From: Chitinophagaceae bacterium UBA4411
GTDB taxonomy: Bacteria; Bacteroidota; Bacteroidia; Chitinophagales; Chitinophagaceae
NCBI GenBank assembly: GCA_002400415.1
Contig: DGQP01000005.1
Span: 592,266-656,265 of the forward strand
Reading direction: 5' to 3'
DNA length: 64,000 bases
Both the position numbers and the translations under genes were made by a program. The notes beneath the pieces were generated by a model, which did no database searches, was not told where the DNA came from, and was given only the letters and a program-made list of their open reading frames with translations. Of the stretch, positions 43,982-52,429 are shown in pieces (position 1 is the stretch's first letter; each line of letters opens with the position of its first letter).

Positions 43982-45661
43982 ATGATTAATAAAATGAAAC
44001 TGAATAAACTAATATACATGATTCCGCTGGCTGCCATAGTGGTGGCGACCGGATGTAGAAAAAGTCAATTCAACATCAACCAGAATACTACCAGTCCAAC
44101 TGATAGTACTGTGACTTACGATGTTGTGGTACCTGCTGCTCTTCATGCTTCAGGAACTATTATTGCTAATCAATGGGGCAGCATCCAGAACTGGATGGGA
44201 TACTGGGCCAGATCCGGAACCTATGCACCTAACGTGATAGAGGAAACGTATCAAATCACTACCGGTTTTGGTAATGGTGTTTGGAATGCCTGCTATGATA
44301 ATAACTATGATTACCAGATCGTACAAACCAAAGCTGCTCAGGCAGGTGCCGGTTTTTATGAAGGAATTGCCCGTATCATGAAGGCGCATAACTACCAGAT
44401 ATTGGTGGATGTTTATGGTAACGTACCTTACTCAGAAGCCCTGAAAGGTAGCGGTAATCCCACTCCGAAGTACGATAACGGAATAGATATTTATAAAGAT
44501 CTATTGAGAGAAATCACTGAAGGTATGAGACTGATCAGAGATGCAGCGGTTACTAAGGATAACCCCAATAAAGATATCTGGAAAAATGATATTATGTTTG
44601 GTAATCCTACAGCATCTCCGGCAAATCAGAGCGATATTAATACATTGACAAATGCTCAAAAATTAAAATGGCTAAAGTTTGGAAACACGTTAAAGCTCCG
44701 GCTTTTAATCCATGCTTATGCCATACCGGGCATTAATAAGGCTACAGAGATCGCAATCATTGATACATTCAGATTACCTCATACTTCTGGAGTAGTAGCC
44801 GGGTACCTTGGAATTGGGGAAAACGCACAGGTTCAGCCAGGATATACTGCTGATAAGCCCAATCCTTTCTACAACTCCTATAAGCTAAGTGTGACAAATG
44901 CCCAGACTGCAAATAATATCTATTTCAGGGCAAATAGCTGGGGTATTGATTATTATACTTATAATGGTGATCCAAGAAGATCAAGAGTATACGAAGCTGG
45001 CTCAAATGGTTATACTGGTGTTGCATACGGATTGCCCCCAATTAATGCTAACGCTTCCGCTAATCTGGCAGGTATCGGGCCAGGTGTATATAAAGCCAAT
45101 ACATCTCCGCAGTGCATAATAAGTTCTGCAGAAAGCTTTTTCCTGCAGGCAGAGGCCCGTATCAGGGGATTCATTACGACAGGTGATAATGTAGCAACTC
45201 TTATGACTAATGGTATCAATGAGAGTTTTGCCTATTTGCAAGCGGGAAGTGCAGCAAGTTATATTTCGGGTAATGCGGGCTATTCAGATGTGGATGTCAC
45301 TGCCCTTGGTAACACACCTGGAACCCCCGGTCTTGAGCCTGTGGGAGGTATCTTTACGGTATTATCACAGAAATGGTTTGCGCTGAATGGTATCAATACT
45401 CTTGAAGTATGGACTGATTACAGGAGGGTGCCTTATAAAGAAGTTAGAAGTGCTTCTACCATTACAGATCATTTTGTATATGGAGCTGGTGTTGGTTACG
45501 ATCCTGGTCCCCCAATCTCTGTATCTCCGCAGAACACATCCACTAAAATACCGGTTCGTTATTTATATCCACAAACAGAGTATAATTATAATGCTGCCAA
45601 TGTGGGTACTCAGGGTACAGTTGATCCGTTCACCAGCCGTATTTTCTGGGACTTAAACTAA
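43982..45661 (+). CDS. SusD/RagB family nutrient-binding lipoprotein
   Basis: 559 residues. Lipobox AAIVVATGC, Cys25 counted from the ATG at 43982; an ATG four codons later (43994) is equally plausible. After a Ser/Thr/Asn linker come SusD-like helical TPR pairs, with the family-typical ARIMKAHNYQILVDVYGNVPYSEAL block and SAESFFLQAEARIRG near residue 385. It fits the SusD-like_2 branch. As the surface lid of the SusC channel it captures ligand and delivers it. The 7-bp gap to susC and 28-bp gap to the next gene indicate one operon. Confidence 0.94.
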   Translation: MINKMKLNKLIYMIPLAAIVVATGCRKSQFNINQNTTSPTDSTVTYDVVVPAALHASGTIIANQWGSIQNWMGYWARSGTYAPNVIEETYQITTGFGNGVWNACYDNNYDYQIVQTKAAQAGAGFYEGIARIMKAHNYQILVDVYGNVPYSEALKGSGNPTPKYDNGIDIYKDLLREITEGMRLIRDAAVTKDNPNKDIWKNDIMFGNPTASPANQSDINTLTNAQKLKWLKFGNTLKLRLLIHAYAIPGINKATEIAIIDTFRLPHTSGVVAGYLGIGENAQVQPGYTADKPNPFYNSYKLSVTNAQTANNIYFRANSWGIDYYTYNGDPRRSRVYEAGSNGYTGVAYGLPPINANASANLAGIGPGVYKANTSPQCIISSAESFFLQAEARIRGFITTGDNVATLMTNGINESFAYLQAGSAASYISGNAGYSDVDVTALGNTPGTPGLEPVGGIFTVLSQKWFALNGINTLEVWTDYRRVPYKEVRSASTITDHFVYGAGVGYDPGPPISVSPQNTSTKIPVRYLYPQTEYNYNAANVGTQGTVDPFTSRIFWDLN

Positions 45662-45689
45662 TTATCACTAACTTTCTAAATTAAATAAT

Positions 45690-46619
45690 ATGAAAAGATT
45701 CTTTTTAACTTCTGCTCTTTTTGCTTCACTGGGGCTGTTGCTTACAGGATGCTTAAAAGACAAAGGTTTTGACAACCAGGAGTATGGGATCAATGATCCG
45801 GATACCCAACCCCCGGGCGTTGGGTTTCCGTTGGCAGCCAGCGCCAAATATACTGTTGGCTTGGATGTATCTGCCACTGCTCAAGTGGTAAATGATGTAG
45901 TATATGTTAATCTGGAATCTGGTTCTCCGGCTCCGACTGATATACAAATTACACTTACTTTGAATGATGCGCTAAGGACAGCTTATAATACTGCGAATAG
46001 TACAAATATCCTGTTGTTATCACCCACTCTTTATACTGTGGGTACTACTATGACTATCCCTGCAGGAGCAAGAAACGTTCAGATACCAATTACAGTATCT
46101 AGCACAACTGCTCTTGATCCCAACTCCTCTTATGGTCTGGGTCTTACAATCGCCTCGGTTACTGGTAATTATAAAATTGCCAGTAACCTGAAAAATTTGT
46201 TCCTTGAATTTACAATCAAGAACAAGTACGATGGTAAATATATTCTGACAGGTTTTCACAACAGAACTTCACCCGATTATTCAGCGCCATATAATGAACT
46301 TGTTCATATGGTAACCACAGGACCAAATAGTGTAACTATGTATTGGCCGGCAGTAGGATTATATGCACATCCCATTGCCGGAGGGACTGGATATTATGGC
46401 AGTTTTACTACCAATCTTTTCTTTGATCTTACTACAAACCTACTGACAAACTGGGATCTGACACCGTATCCCTTTTCTGTGTCGTCTACTGGTGTAGGAC
46501 CCGCAACAGACAGCCGTTGGGACCCACTTGACAAAACTATTTACGCACAATTTTATTATAATAATAATCCTGGCGGAAGACGTTTTACAGATACATTAAA
46601 ATATCAAGGACCCAGATAA
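45690..46619 (+). CDS. DUF1735-domain surface lipoprotein of the Sus-like operon
   Basis: 309 residues. Lipoprotein signal MKRFFLTSALFASLGLLLTGC with Cys21. Residues ~50-175 form a DUF1735-like beta-sandwich (VNLESGSPAPTDIQITLTLN, TIPAGARNVQIPITV, SYGLGLTIASVTG), followed by a beta-rich C-terminal half (YDGKYILTGFHNRTSPDY). Such proteins sit third in many Sus-type operons, in the position of SusE/SusF, and are expected to display ligand-binding modules on the surface. Ligand unknown. A strong terminator directly follows, closing the operon. Confidence 0.88.
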   Translation: MKRFFLTSALFASLGLLLTGCLKDKGFDNQEYGINDPDTQPPGVGFPLAASAKYTVGLDVSATAQVVNDVVYVNLESGSPAPTDIQITLTLNDALRTAYNTANSTNILLLSPTLYTVGTTMTIPAGARNVQIPITVSSTTALDPNSSYGLGLTIASVTGNYKIASNLKNLFLEFTIKNKYDGKYILTGFHNRTSPDYSAPYNELVHMVTTGPNSVTMYWPAVGLYAHPIAGGTGYYGSFTTNLFFDLTTNLLTNWDLTPYPFSVSSTGVGPATDSRWDPLDKTIYAQFYYNNNPGGRRFTDTLKYQGPR

Positions 46620-46637
46620 TTTTATCTGAATGCTATT

Positions 46638-46677
46638 AAAACAGGGAAATCGCATCAGCGATTTCCCTGTTTGCTTT
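46638..46677 (+). terminator. Rho-independent terminator of the Sus-like operon
   Basis: Arms at 46638-46653 and 46658-46672 (AAACAGGGAAATCGC and its exact complement), ATCA loop, followed by a T-rich tail. It lies 19 bp after the DUF1735 stop. Confidence 0.92.
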
Positions 46678-46703
46678 TAGCGCATTATTGACATAAGTTT
46701 CTT

Positions 46704-46711
46704 TATATTTG
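46704..46711 (+). promoter_or_regulatory. -7 element before first tandem paralog
   Basis: TATATTTG matches TAnnTTTG exactly and lies 20 bp before the ATG at 46732, just after the operon terminator. No TTTG at the normal spacing is present, so the promoter is only partly supported. Confidence 0.4.
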
Positions 46712-46731
46712 GATACATCAAATAGCTAAAC

Positions 46732-47472
46732 ATGAGAACAAATATTGGATACTTTTTTTCTCTGCTTTTAATAATTATGTCTATTCAGGAAACGGCAGCG
46801 CAAGCTTCTGTTCCGGGTTATCATGATGCAGCCCTCAGCCGAAATAAGTTATTGCGGGAACAGCAAGGGGAAGGAGTGTACAAACTTATCGGAACGTATA
46901 AGGTAAAAGGTTTTTCTTATCTTTTTGCGCCGAAACTCAATGCCGATATATTTTCAGTAAAGGAAAGCGCCAGTAATATCAGGATCACGTATGATACTTA
47001 TAACCAGGAAATAGAATTTTATTCTTCAGCTAATCCCACAACTCCATTGGTTAAAAATCCGGGTGAAATTGATTCGTTTATTTTGAAACAAAATTCCGAA
47101 GCAGGGATCATGAAGAATATACTGTTTATTTATGGACCTCTCATTGGAGCAACAGAGAAAGCTTATTTCCAGGTCATTGCTGCAGGCAGCAGGTTCAGTG
47201 TATACAAAAGATATAAGGCTGAATTGGGTTATGTTTCTGATAATTATGTACAATCCGAACTTCGACAATTTGATATGATCTCTGATTATTTCTATTATGA
47301 TACGGTAACCCAAAAAATGAAAAAACTAAAACTCAATCTGAATAATGTAATTAAGGAGTTTAAAAGTATAAAGGATATAAGCTCAGTAGCAACAAACGAT
47401 GATTTTTCTGCTGATCCCGAAGCGTCAATACAGAAAATAATTGCTGTTTTAAATGAAGTGTCTGCCAAATAA
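46732..47472 (+). CDS. Secreted hypothetical protein, tandem paralog A
   Basis: 246 residues. Signal peptide MRTNIGYFFSLLLIIMSIQETAA-Q. I recognise no family. It is clearly paralogous to the next gene (see 47579-48382): shared blocks include LIGTYKV.G..YLF, NADIF..KE, 'YNQE.EFYS..NP..PL', 'PGE.DSFILKQ', EKAYFQV, YKRYK..LGY, 'LRQFD..SDYFYYD' and EFKSIKD. The chain is rich in Tyr, Lys and beta strands with no internal cysteine, so a periplasmic or surface beta protein is likely. It opens a group with the second paralog and DUF3467. Confidence 0.8.
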   Translation: MRTNIGYFFSLLLIIMSIQETAAQASVPGYHDAALSRNKLLREQQGEGVYKLIGTYKVKGFSYLFAPKLNADIFSVKESASNIRITYDTYNQEIEFYSSANPTTPLVKNPGEIDSFILKQNSEAGIMKNILFIYGPLIGATEKAYFQVIAAGSRFSVYKRYKAELGYVSDNYVQSELRQFDMISDYFYYDTVTQKMKKLKLNLNNVIKEFKSIKDISSVATNDDFSADPEASIQKIIAVLNEVSAK

Positions 47473-47578
47473 CAAGTGTATATATCTTTTCCCGGATACA
47501 CAATTTTGGCGGCGGAGAAACAAGTCTGCCGGATTTTAAGAAATAAAAAGTAGTACCTTCATTATCAAATTTCAGACT

Positions 47579-48382
47579 ATGGCTATTAGTAAAGGAATTA
47601 CCATTTGCTTACTGTTTATCAGTAGTTGCTCGTATGGGCAGGGTAGTACCGGAGCAATTGCTCCTTCATTATCTGCAAACTCAGGAGGATTAAACGCACA
47701 ATCAGGTTCATCTGGCCGTCCGGGACCAGACGCAAGGGGGTGGAGTGATCCTGCAATGAATCATAATACTCTGCTCAGGGATCGTTTAGGTGATGGTGTT
47801 TATGTACTTATTGGTACTTATAAAGTAATGGGTAGTCCTTATCTTTTTGGCCAGCGTCGTAATGCAGACATTTTTACCCCTAAGGAAAAGGCCTACAATA
47901 TCAATATCAACTATAATACCTATAACCAGGAGGTTGAATTTTATTCCACGTCTAACCCGGCGGCACCACTGATCAAAGAGCCCGGTGAGGTGGACTCTTT
48001 TATATTGAAGCAGGATGTGGAATCTGGTATTGCAAAGGATTTGAAATTTATATACGGTACACAAATAGGATCAACTGAAAAAGCCTATTTCCAGGTGTTG
48101 CAAACAGGCAGCCGGTATTCATTGTATAAGAGATATAAGTCAGATCTTGGATATCCATCCGGCAATTACGGGCAGGCTGACCTTCGGCAGTTCGATCTGT
48201 TATCCGATTATTTTTATTACGATGCGGAAACAAAAAAACTGAAAAAAATAAAGTTTAATTTAAGCAGTATAACCAGGGAGTTTAAGAGCATTAAGGATGT
48301 AACCCCCGTAGCCAATAGTGAGGCATTTTCAGTTAACCCGGAAGGAACGCTCATTAAGGTTATCAATTACTTAAACAATTAA
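47579..48382 (+). CDS. Secreted hypothetical protein, tandem paralog B
   Basis: 267 residues. Signal peptide MAISKGITICLLFISSCSYG-Q; then a Gly/Ser/Ala-rich linker (~25-60) absent from paralog A. From LLRDRLGDGVYVLIGTYKV onward it aligns with paralog A without large gaps to the end (roughly half the positions identical by eye). Function unknown. Paralog A ends 106 bp upstream and the DUF3467 gene starts 10 bp downstream, suggesting at least co-transcription with the latter. The pair most likely arose by local duplication. Confidence 0.82.
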   Translation: MAISKGITICLLFISSCSYGQGSTGAIAPSLSANSGGLNAQSGSSGRPGPDARGWSDPAMNHNTLLRDRLGDGVYVLIGTYKVMGSPYLFGQRRNADIFTPKEKAYNININYNTYNQEVEFYSTSNPAAPLIKEPGEVDSFILKQDVESGIAKDLKFIYGTQIGSTEKAYFQVLQTGSRYSLYKRYKSDLGYPSGNYGQADLRQFDLLSDYFYYDAETKKLKKIKFNLSSITREFKSIKDVTPVANSEAFSVNPEGTLIKVINYLNN

Positions 48383-48392
48383 GCAATAATAG

Positions 48393-48707
48393 ATGTCTGA
48401 CCAGCAGCAAGTTCCTAACCAATTAAATATAGAAATATCTGAGGAAGTGGCAGAAGGCAGTTATGCAAACCTGGCTATCATCACCCATTCGCATGCCGAG
48501 TTTGTACTTGATTTTGTGAATGTGATGCCCGGTACTCCAAAGAGTAAGGTAAAGTCACGCATTATACTTACCCCGCAACATGCCAAGCGTTTTATGAAAG
48601 CTATGACCGAAAACATTCAAAAATATGAAGCATCGAATGGCACGATAAAAGACCTAGAAGAAATTCCGCTGCCGCTGACTTTTGGGGGACCCACTGCACA
48701 AGCCTAA
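48393..48707 (+). CDS. DUF3467 domain-containing protein
   Basis: 104 residues, the full DUF3467 length. Recognised by QLNIEISEEVAEGSYANLAI, HAEFVLDFVNVMPGTPKSKV and the Arg/His block SRIILTPQHAKRFMKAMTENI. It is a small cytoplasmic protein, predicted beta-alpha, conserved in Bacteroidota and other phyla, with no assigned function that I know of. Here it follows paralog B by 10 bp. Confidence 0.9.
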   Translation: MSDQQQVPNQLNIEISEEVAEGSYANLAIITHSHAEFVLDFVNVMPGTPKSKVKSRIILTPQHAKRFMKAMTENIQKYEASNGTIKDLEEIPLPLTFGGPTAQA

Positions 48708-49069
48708 GATTGTTCGATTTTGGATATTGCGTAAGCTCTCGGGAAGAAAATGTATCATAGAATATTTTCGGGTTCGTTAACAATATTGGTAATTATTAGA
48801 TCATCAAGTATTTAATAACGATTAATGATCCGCCGGCAGAAGAAAAACTCTGAAGCACTTGGCAAACAGAGAGAAGAGTAGCTTTTGTATATGAGTATTG
48901 CTGCCCAAGGGATATTAATGGGCATCCTTTTTATGAATATTTAAATAAGTAATTCTTCTTATTTTTTTTAGAGTTTAGTATTAGATTGATTTTTACATGA
49001 TAATTTAATACTAATAATAAACGGCTCTTCATAAAATTTAAATTAAATTACTCTTCTAAATTTTATTTT
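48708..49069. other. AT-rich spacer, no gene seen
   Basis: 362 bp without a supportable ORF. It becomes very AT-rich after ~48940. It contains the inverted repeat TTAGTATTA / TAATACTAA (near 48975 and 49005) and, at its right end, a hairpin that includes the start codon of the next gene. Confidence 0.6.
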
Positions 49070-49075
49070 ATGAAG
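49027..49075 (+). promoter_or_regulatory. Hairpin covering the start codon of the orphan gene
   Basis: CTTCAT + AAAATTTA (49027-49040) can pair with TAAATTTT (49057-49064) and, after a 5-nt bulge, with ATGAAG (49070-49075), which is the start codon and second codon. It could mask initiation. Confidence 0.45.
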
Positions 49076-49465
49076 TATTCAAATTTTTTCACCAAGCTTT
49101 TCATTGTTTTTTTGATTGCATTTTGTTTTTCTTTTACTTTTCTTCCTTCTGATTCTGTGTCAGATAAGCCGGAAAATCGTCTTTCTGTGGTTGATAAACT
49201 GAAAGCCCCTTGGCATGTGACGTATGTTGGGTATTTCCTGTATGATGGAGAGTTTAGAGTTAATATCTATGCGAATACAGCAACTGGTTATGTGGTAGGT
49301 GCAGAATTTCCAGATATGTTCCCACCTGATTATAATGTGTATTACGAAGATAATATTAATAGTCATACCTATACAGCTTCTCCAAGGTCAATTTCAGGGT
49401 TACAAATAACAGGTAGTCCTATTGGTAATATCTCTGTAGGCTCGACAAGTCTCACTTATCCTTAG
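49070..49465 (+). CDS. AT-rich secreted orphan protein
   Basis: 131 residues. Strong signal peptide (MKYSNFFTKLFIVFLIAFCF, cleavage in the FTFLPSDS region). No family recognised. The mature part has Tyr/Asn/Thr-rich beta-like stretches (TYVGYFLYDGEFRVNIYANT, FPPDYNVYYEDNI) ending in SVGSTSLTYP. Base composition is visibly more AT-rich than neighbouring genes, suggesting acquisition or relaxed constraint. The start codon is part of a predicted hairpin (49027-49075), and a clear terminator follows, so it is a monocistronic unit; these signals raise confidence that it is a real gene. Confidence 0.68.
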   Translation: MKYSNFFTKLFIVFLIAFCFSFTFLPSDSVSDKPENRLSVVDKLKAPWHVTYVGYFLYDGEFRVNIYANTATGYVVGAEFPDMFPPDYNVYYEDNINSHTYTASPRSISGLQITGSPIGNISVGSTSLTYP

Positions 49466-49495
49466 TTAATAACGATAACGAGAAGAATAGTAAAT

Positions 49496-49530
49496 ATAAA
49501 GAGCTACCGTTCTATTATGTAGCTCTTTAT
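49496..49530 (+). terminator. Terminator after the orphan gene
   Basis: Perfect 12-bp arms ATAAAGAGCTAC (49496-49507) and GTAGCTCTTTAT (49519-49530), 11-nt loop, T-rich end. Located 30 bp after the stop at 49465. Confidence 0.75.
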
Positions 49531-49618
49531 TTACTGTTTGCCAGGAAAGCATTATCCATAAGATGCAACACCAGATCAATACGCACGATATCTGAGCGAA
49601 CTGGGAGCTATTTATGTG

Positions 49619-50311
49619 TTAAAGCAAACCCTCATCCGCAAAGCTGTAATAGCCGTCTTCGCTTACGATGATGTGGTCCAGTACTTTTATATCGAGATAA
49701 CCGGCCGCTGCTTTAATTTTGGTTGTCAGCTGTTCATCAGCCCTGCTGGGTTTCAGGCTGCCGGAAGGGTGGTTGTGGCAAAGAATAATGTTAACTGCAT
49801 TTTCTTCGAGGGCTTTGCGCAAGATGACCCGTGGATCAGCTACAGTTCCGGTGATACCTCCCTCACTAATGATTTCAAAGTGATTGATCTTATTTGCCCT
49901 GTTCAGGAACAACACTCCAAAGACTTCCCTTCGATAGTCCTTCAGCTTTGTTTGCAGGAACCTGGCAATACCCGCACTGCTGCTCGCAATGGTTTTTTCG
50001 AGGGCAGCTGATGCCTGCCGGCGACGCCCTAATTCTAAGGCGGCAGCAATGGTGATGGCTTTTGCTTCACCAATCCCTTTTATTTTCATCAGTTCTTTCA
50101 CCGTCAGTTTTCCCAGTTCCGCCAGGCTGTCCTTACCCAGTTTCATCACATCTTTAGCCAGGTCAACGGCATTTTTCTCCCTGGTGCCCTTGTGGATAAG
50201 GATGGCCAGCAGCTCAGAATGGCTGAGGTTTTCTGCACCGGAGGATAGTAGTTTTTCTCTTGGCCGGTCGTCCTTTGCCCATTCTTTAATTGAGTACTTG
50301 TGCTCTTGCAT
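49619..50311 (-). CDS. radC: RadC family protein (JAB/MPN metalloprotein)
   Basis: 230 residues. An N-terminal UPF0758 helical region (SIKEWAKDDRPREKLLSSG, LSHSELLAILIHKGT) and an HhH-like stretch (LTVKELMKIKGIGEAKAITI) precede the JAB domain with its metal motif HNHPSGSLKPSRAD and the Glu in VFGVLFLNRAN region. Despite the historic name, a direct repair function for RadC is doubted; the JAMM residues argue for a peptidase-like or nucleotide-directed hydrolase. It is divergent from a small membrane-protein gene. Confidence 0.93.
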   Translation of the reverse strand: MQEHKYSIKEWAKDDRPREKLLSSGAENLSHSELLAILIHKGTREKNAVDLAKDVMKLGKDSLAELGKLTVKELMKIKGIGEAKAITIAAALELGRRRQASAALEKTIASSSAGIARFLQTKLKDYRREVFGVLFLNRANKINHFEIISEGGITGTVADPRVILRKALEENAVNIILCHNHPSGSLKPSRADEQLTTKIKAAAGYLDIKVLDHIIVSEDGYYSFADEGLL

Positions 50312-50346
50312 AAAAACAATTTAGCCAATACTTTTAACCCTATCAA

Positions 50347-50361
50347 TACCACTTAGTGGTA
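50347..50361. promoter_or_regulatory. Short palindrome upstream of radC
   Basis: TACCACT-T-AGTGGTA, 7-bp arms, 36 bp before the radC ATG and 62 bp before the small membrane ORF. Possible operator; short enough to arise by chance. Confidence 0.25.
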
Positions 50362-50422
50362 ACGGTACAAACCGCCAGTTCATAAGATCCGACCTATTGA
50401 AAAACATTAAAATCTGGTGTCA

Positions 50423-50647
50423 ATGAAAACCAAGACCTTTACTCCTATGGGAGCCCTGCATCCCATTCTTTTTTTTGCAGGTATGTACGTTGTAGTACTG
50501 TTATTTTCCATTTTTATCTGTTCCGCACTGTTTTACAGCTGTAATACAAGCCCGGCTAAACTGGGTGAGGAAAAAGGCAAACCGGCTATTGAAAACCCTG
50601 TGGCTGTGGAACCGGCTGCTGGTATTTCTGTGATGGCCCTGAGATAA
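50423..50647 (+). CDS. Small single-pass membrane protein, hypothetical
   Basis: 74 residues from ATG 50423. One long hydrophobic segment at ~14-38 (FFAGMYVVVLLFSIFICSAL) is followed by YSCNTSPAKLGEEKGKPAI and an acidic/Ala-rich tail. It is not a normal lipobox because the Cys follows FYS. No family recognised. Reasons to accept it: ATG start, a plausible anchor, and it fills an otherwise empty 424-bp gap upstream of prs in the same direction. Reason for doubt: short length and no homolog recognised. Confidence 0.55.
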   Translation: MKTKTFTPMGALHPILFFAGMYVVVLLFSIFICSALFYSCNTSPAKLGEEKGKPAIENPVAVEPAAGISVMALR

Positions 50648-50735
50648 GCGCCATATTTATATTTCCTGTCAATATTTTAATAAGGCTGACCGCTTTTGAG
50701 GCGATAGTAATATCTTCGCCGCACATTTTTCAGCC

Positions 50736-51686
50736 ATGCAATCAGCCAAAATTTTCTCAGGTACAGGCTCCAGGGACCTGGCCGAACAAATCTGTAAGCG
50801 ATTTGGGACCAAATTAGGGAAAGTCAATATCCAGCGATTCAGCGACGGGGAAATATCCCCGATTTTTCTTGAAAGTGTCAGGGGCGATTATGTTTTTCTG
50901 GTACAAAGCACGTTTTCACCGGCAGAAAACCTGATGGAGTTGCTCCTGATGATCGATGCCGCCCGCAGGGCTTCAGCCTATAAAGTAATTGCCGTTATTC
51001 CTTACTACGGGTATGCCCGCCAGGACAGAAAAGACCGTCCTCGGGTTGCAATTGGCAGTAAACTGATTGCCAATATGTTAGTAGCTGCCGGAGCCGACAG
51101 GGTTATCACTATGGACCTGCATGCTCCCCAGATTCAGGGTTATTTTGATATACCCGTGGACCACCTCGACAGTCATGCAGTTTTTATCCCTTATATAGAG
51201 AATCTGAAGCTTGAAAAGCTTACCTTTGCGGCCCCTGACGTAGGGGCTACCAATCGTATCCGGGAGATCGCCAGCTACTTCAATGCAGAGATGGTGATCT
51301 GTGATAAGCACCGGAAGAGAGCTAATGAAATTGCCAGCATGGTGGTTATCGGGGATGTAACGGGAAAGGATATTGTGATTATTGACGATATCTGTGACAC
51401 CGGAGGTACCCTGGCGAAAAGTGCCGGACTGTTAAAGGAAAAGGGGGCAAGGAGTGTAAGAGCCTTAATCACGCACCCTGTTTTGAGCGGGAAGGCATAT
51501 GAAAACATTGAGAATAGTGTGCTGGAGGAACTAGTAGTATGTGATACAATACCTGTGAATAAAGAAAAGAGTTCAAAGATCAAAGTGATATCAGTGGCTG
51601 AATTGTTTGGAGTAGCGATCAGGAATGCATTTGAGAATAAGAGTATCACCAGTCTGTTCATTCATTCACAACGAAGAGAAAAGTAA
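50736..51686 (+). CDS. prs: Ribose-phosphate pyrophosphokinase
   Basis: 316 residues. Makes PRPP from ribose-5-phosphate and ATP for purine, pyrimidine, His, Trp and NAD synthesis. Signatures: IFSGTGSRDLAEQICKRFG, the ATP/flexible loop PYYGYARQDRKDRPRVAIG, the divalent-metal and substrate segment VITMDLHAPQIQGYFDIP, and the PRPP loop VIIDDICDTGGTLAKSA. Length is normal. It precedes rplY by 19 bp, a common pairing in bacteria, and both share the terminator at 52365. Confidence 0.97.
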   Translation: MQSAKIFSGTGSRDLAEQICKRFGTKLGKVNIQRFSDGEISPIFLESVRGDYVFLVQSTFSPAENLMELLLMIDAARRASAYKVIAVIPYYGYARQDRKDRPRVAIGSKLIANMLVAAGADRVITMDLHAPQIQGYFDIPVDHLDSHAVFIPYIENLKLEKLTFAAPDVGATNRIREIASYFNAEMVICDKHRKRANEIASMVVIGDVTGKDIVIIDDICDTGGTLAKSAGLLKEKGARSVRALITHPVLSGKAYENIENSVLEELVVCDTIPVNKEKSSKIKVISVAELFGVAIRNAFENKSITSLFIHSQRREK

Positions 51687-51705
51687 ATTTTAAAACAACA
51701 TAAAA

Positions 51706-52344
51706 ATGAAAACAATTACAATCGAAGGACAACTGAGGACCGGATTCGGGAAGACCGCCACCCGCCAACTCCGCTCTCAGGAACTGGTGCCTGGTGTAAT
51801 TTACGGGGGTGCCCAGGAGATCAGTTTTGCTGCTCCTGCTGCTGCTTTCAAAAATTTAGTGTACACACCAAGTTTCCAGATCGCTGAAGTAAAATTAGAG
51901 GGTAAAACTTACAGGACAATTATGAAAGACCTGCAGTTTGATAAAATCGATGACAAACTGACTCATATTGACCTGCTGGAGCTGGTTGAGGATAAAAAAT
52001 TAGTGGCTGATATCCCTGTGAAATTCACCGGTGTATCAAAAGGTGTGAAAGATGGAGGTAAATTGGTTACCAAAATCAAATCACTGAAAGTGAAAACATA
52101 TCCAAAATACCTAAAGGCGCAAATTGAAGTGCCGATTGATAACCTGGAGCTGAATGGTAATATCCGGGTGGAAGACGTGAAGGAAGAGCATTATGAAATT
52201 CTGAACTCTCCGCGTATTCCTATTGCTTCTGTGGTATTGACAAGACAGTTAAAACAGGAAGAAGCGGCTGCACCTGCTGCAGGAGCTGCTCCTGCCGCGG
52301 CTGCCACACCTGCTGCCGCTGCAGCTCCTGCCAAGAAAAAATAA
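51706..52344 (+). CDS. rplY: 50S ribosomal protein L25/general stress protein Ctc
   Basis: 212 residues, the long Ctc form. The N-terminal 5S-rRNA-binding L25 domain (EGQLRTGFGKTATRQLRSQ, ELVPGVIYGG, YRTIMKDLQFDKI, THIDLLELVEDKK) is followed by the TL5/Ctc beta domain (IPVKFTGVSKGVKDGGKLV..LKVKTYPKYL, IPIASVVLTRQ). The last ~30 residues are an Ala/Pro low-complexity tail ending in a Lys run, typical of Bacteroidota L25 and probably disordered. Co-transcribed with prs. Confidence 0.96.
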   Translation: MKTITIEGQLRTGFGKTATRQLRSQELVPGVIYGGAQEISFAAPAAAFKNLVYTPSFQIAEVKLEGKTYRTIMKDLQFDKIDDKLTHIDLLELVEDKKLVADIPVKFTGVSKGVKDGGKLVTKIKSLKVKTYPKYLKAQIEVPIDNLELNGNIRVEDVKEEHYEILNSPRIPIASVVLTRQLKQEEAAAPAAGAAPAAAATPAAAAAPAKKK

Positions 52345-52364
52345 TCTTTTCGATAAAGCTATTT

Positions 52365-52394
52365 AAACCCGTATCATGGATGCGGGTTTTTTGT
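52365..52394 (+). terminator. Terminator of prs-rplY
   Basis: AAACCCGTATC (52365-52375) pairs with GATGCGGGTTT (52379-52389, one G-U) around an ATG loop, then TTTT. The ATG in the loop at 52376 is in frame with pth, but its position shows that it is not the pth start. Confidence 0.82.
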
Positions 52395-52429
52395 TGGTAT
52401 CACCGAAATTTGATGTAAGTAAAGCAGTT

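Noticed and set aside
50695..50718. TTTG...TATCTTCG as prs promoter
   Set aside because: Spacing of 12 bp is wrong, and the -7 box has a mismatch.
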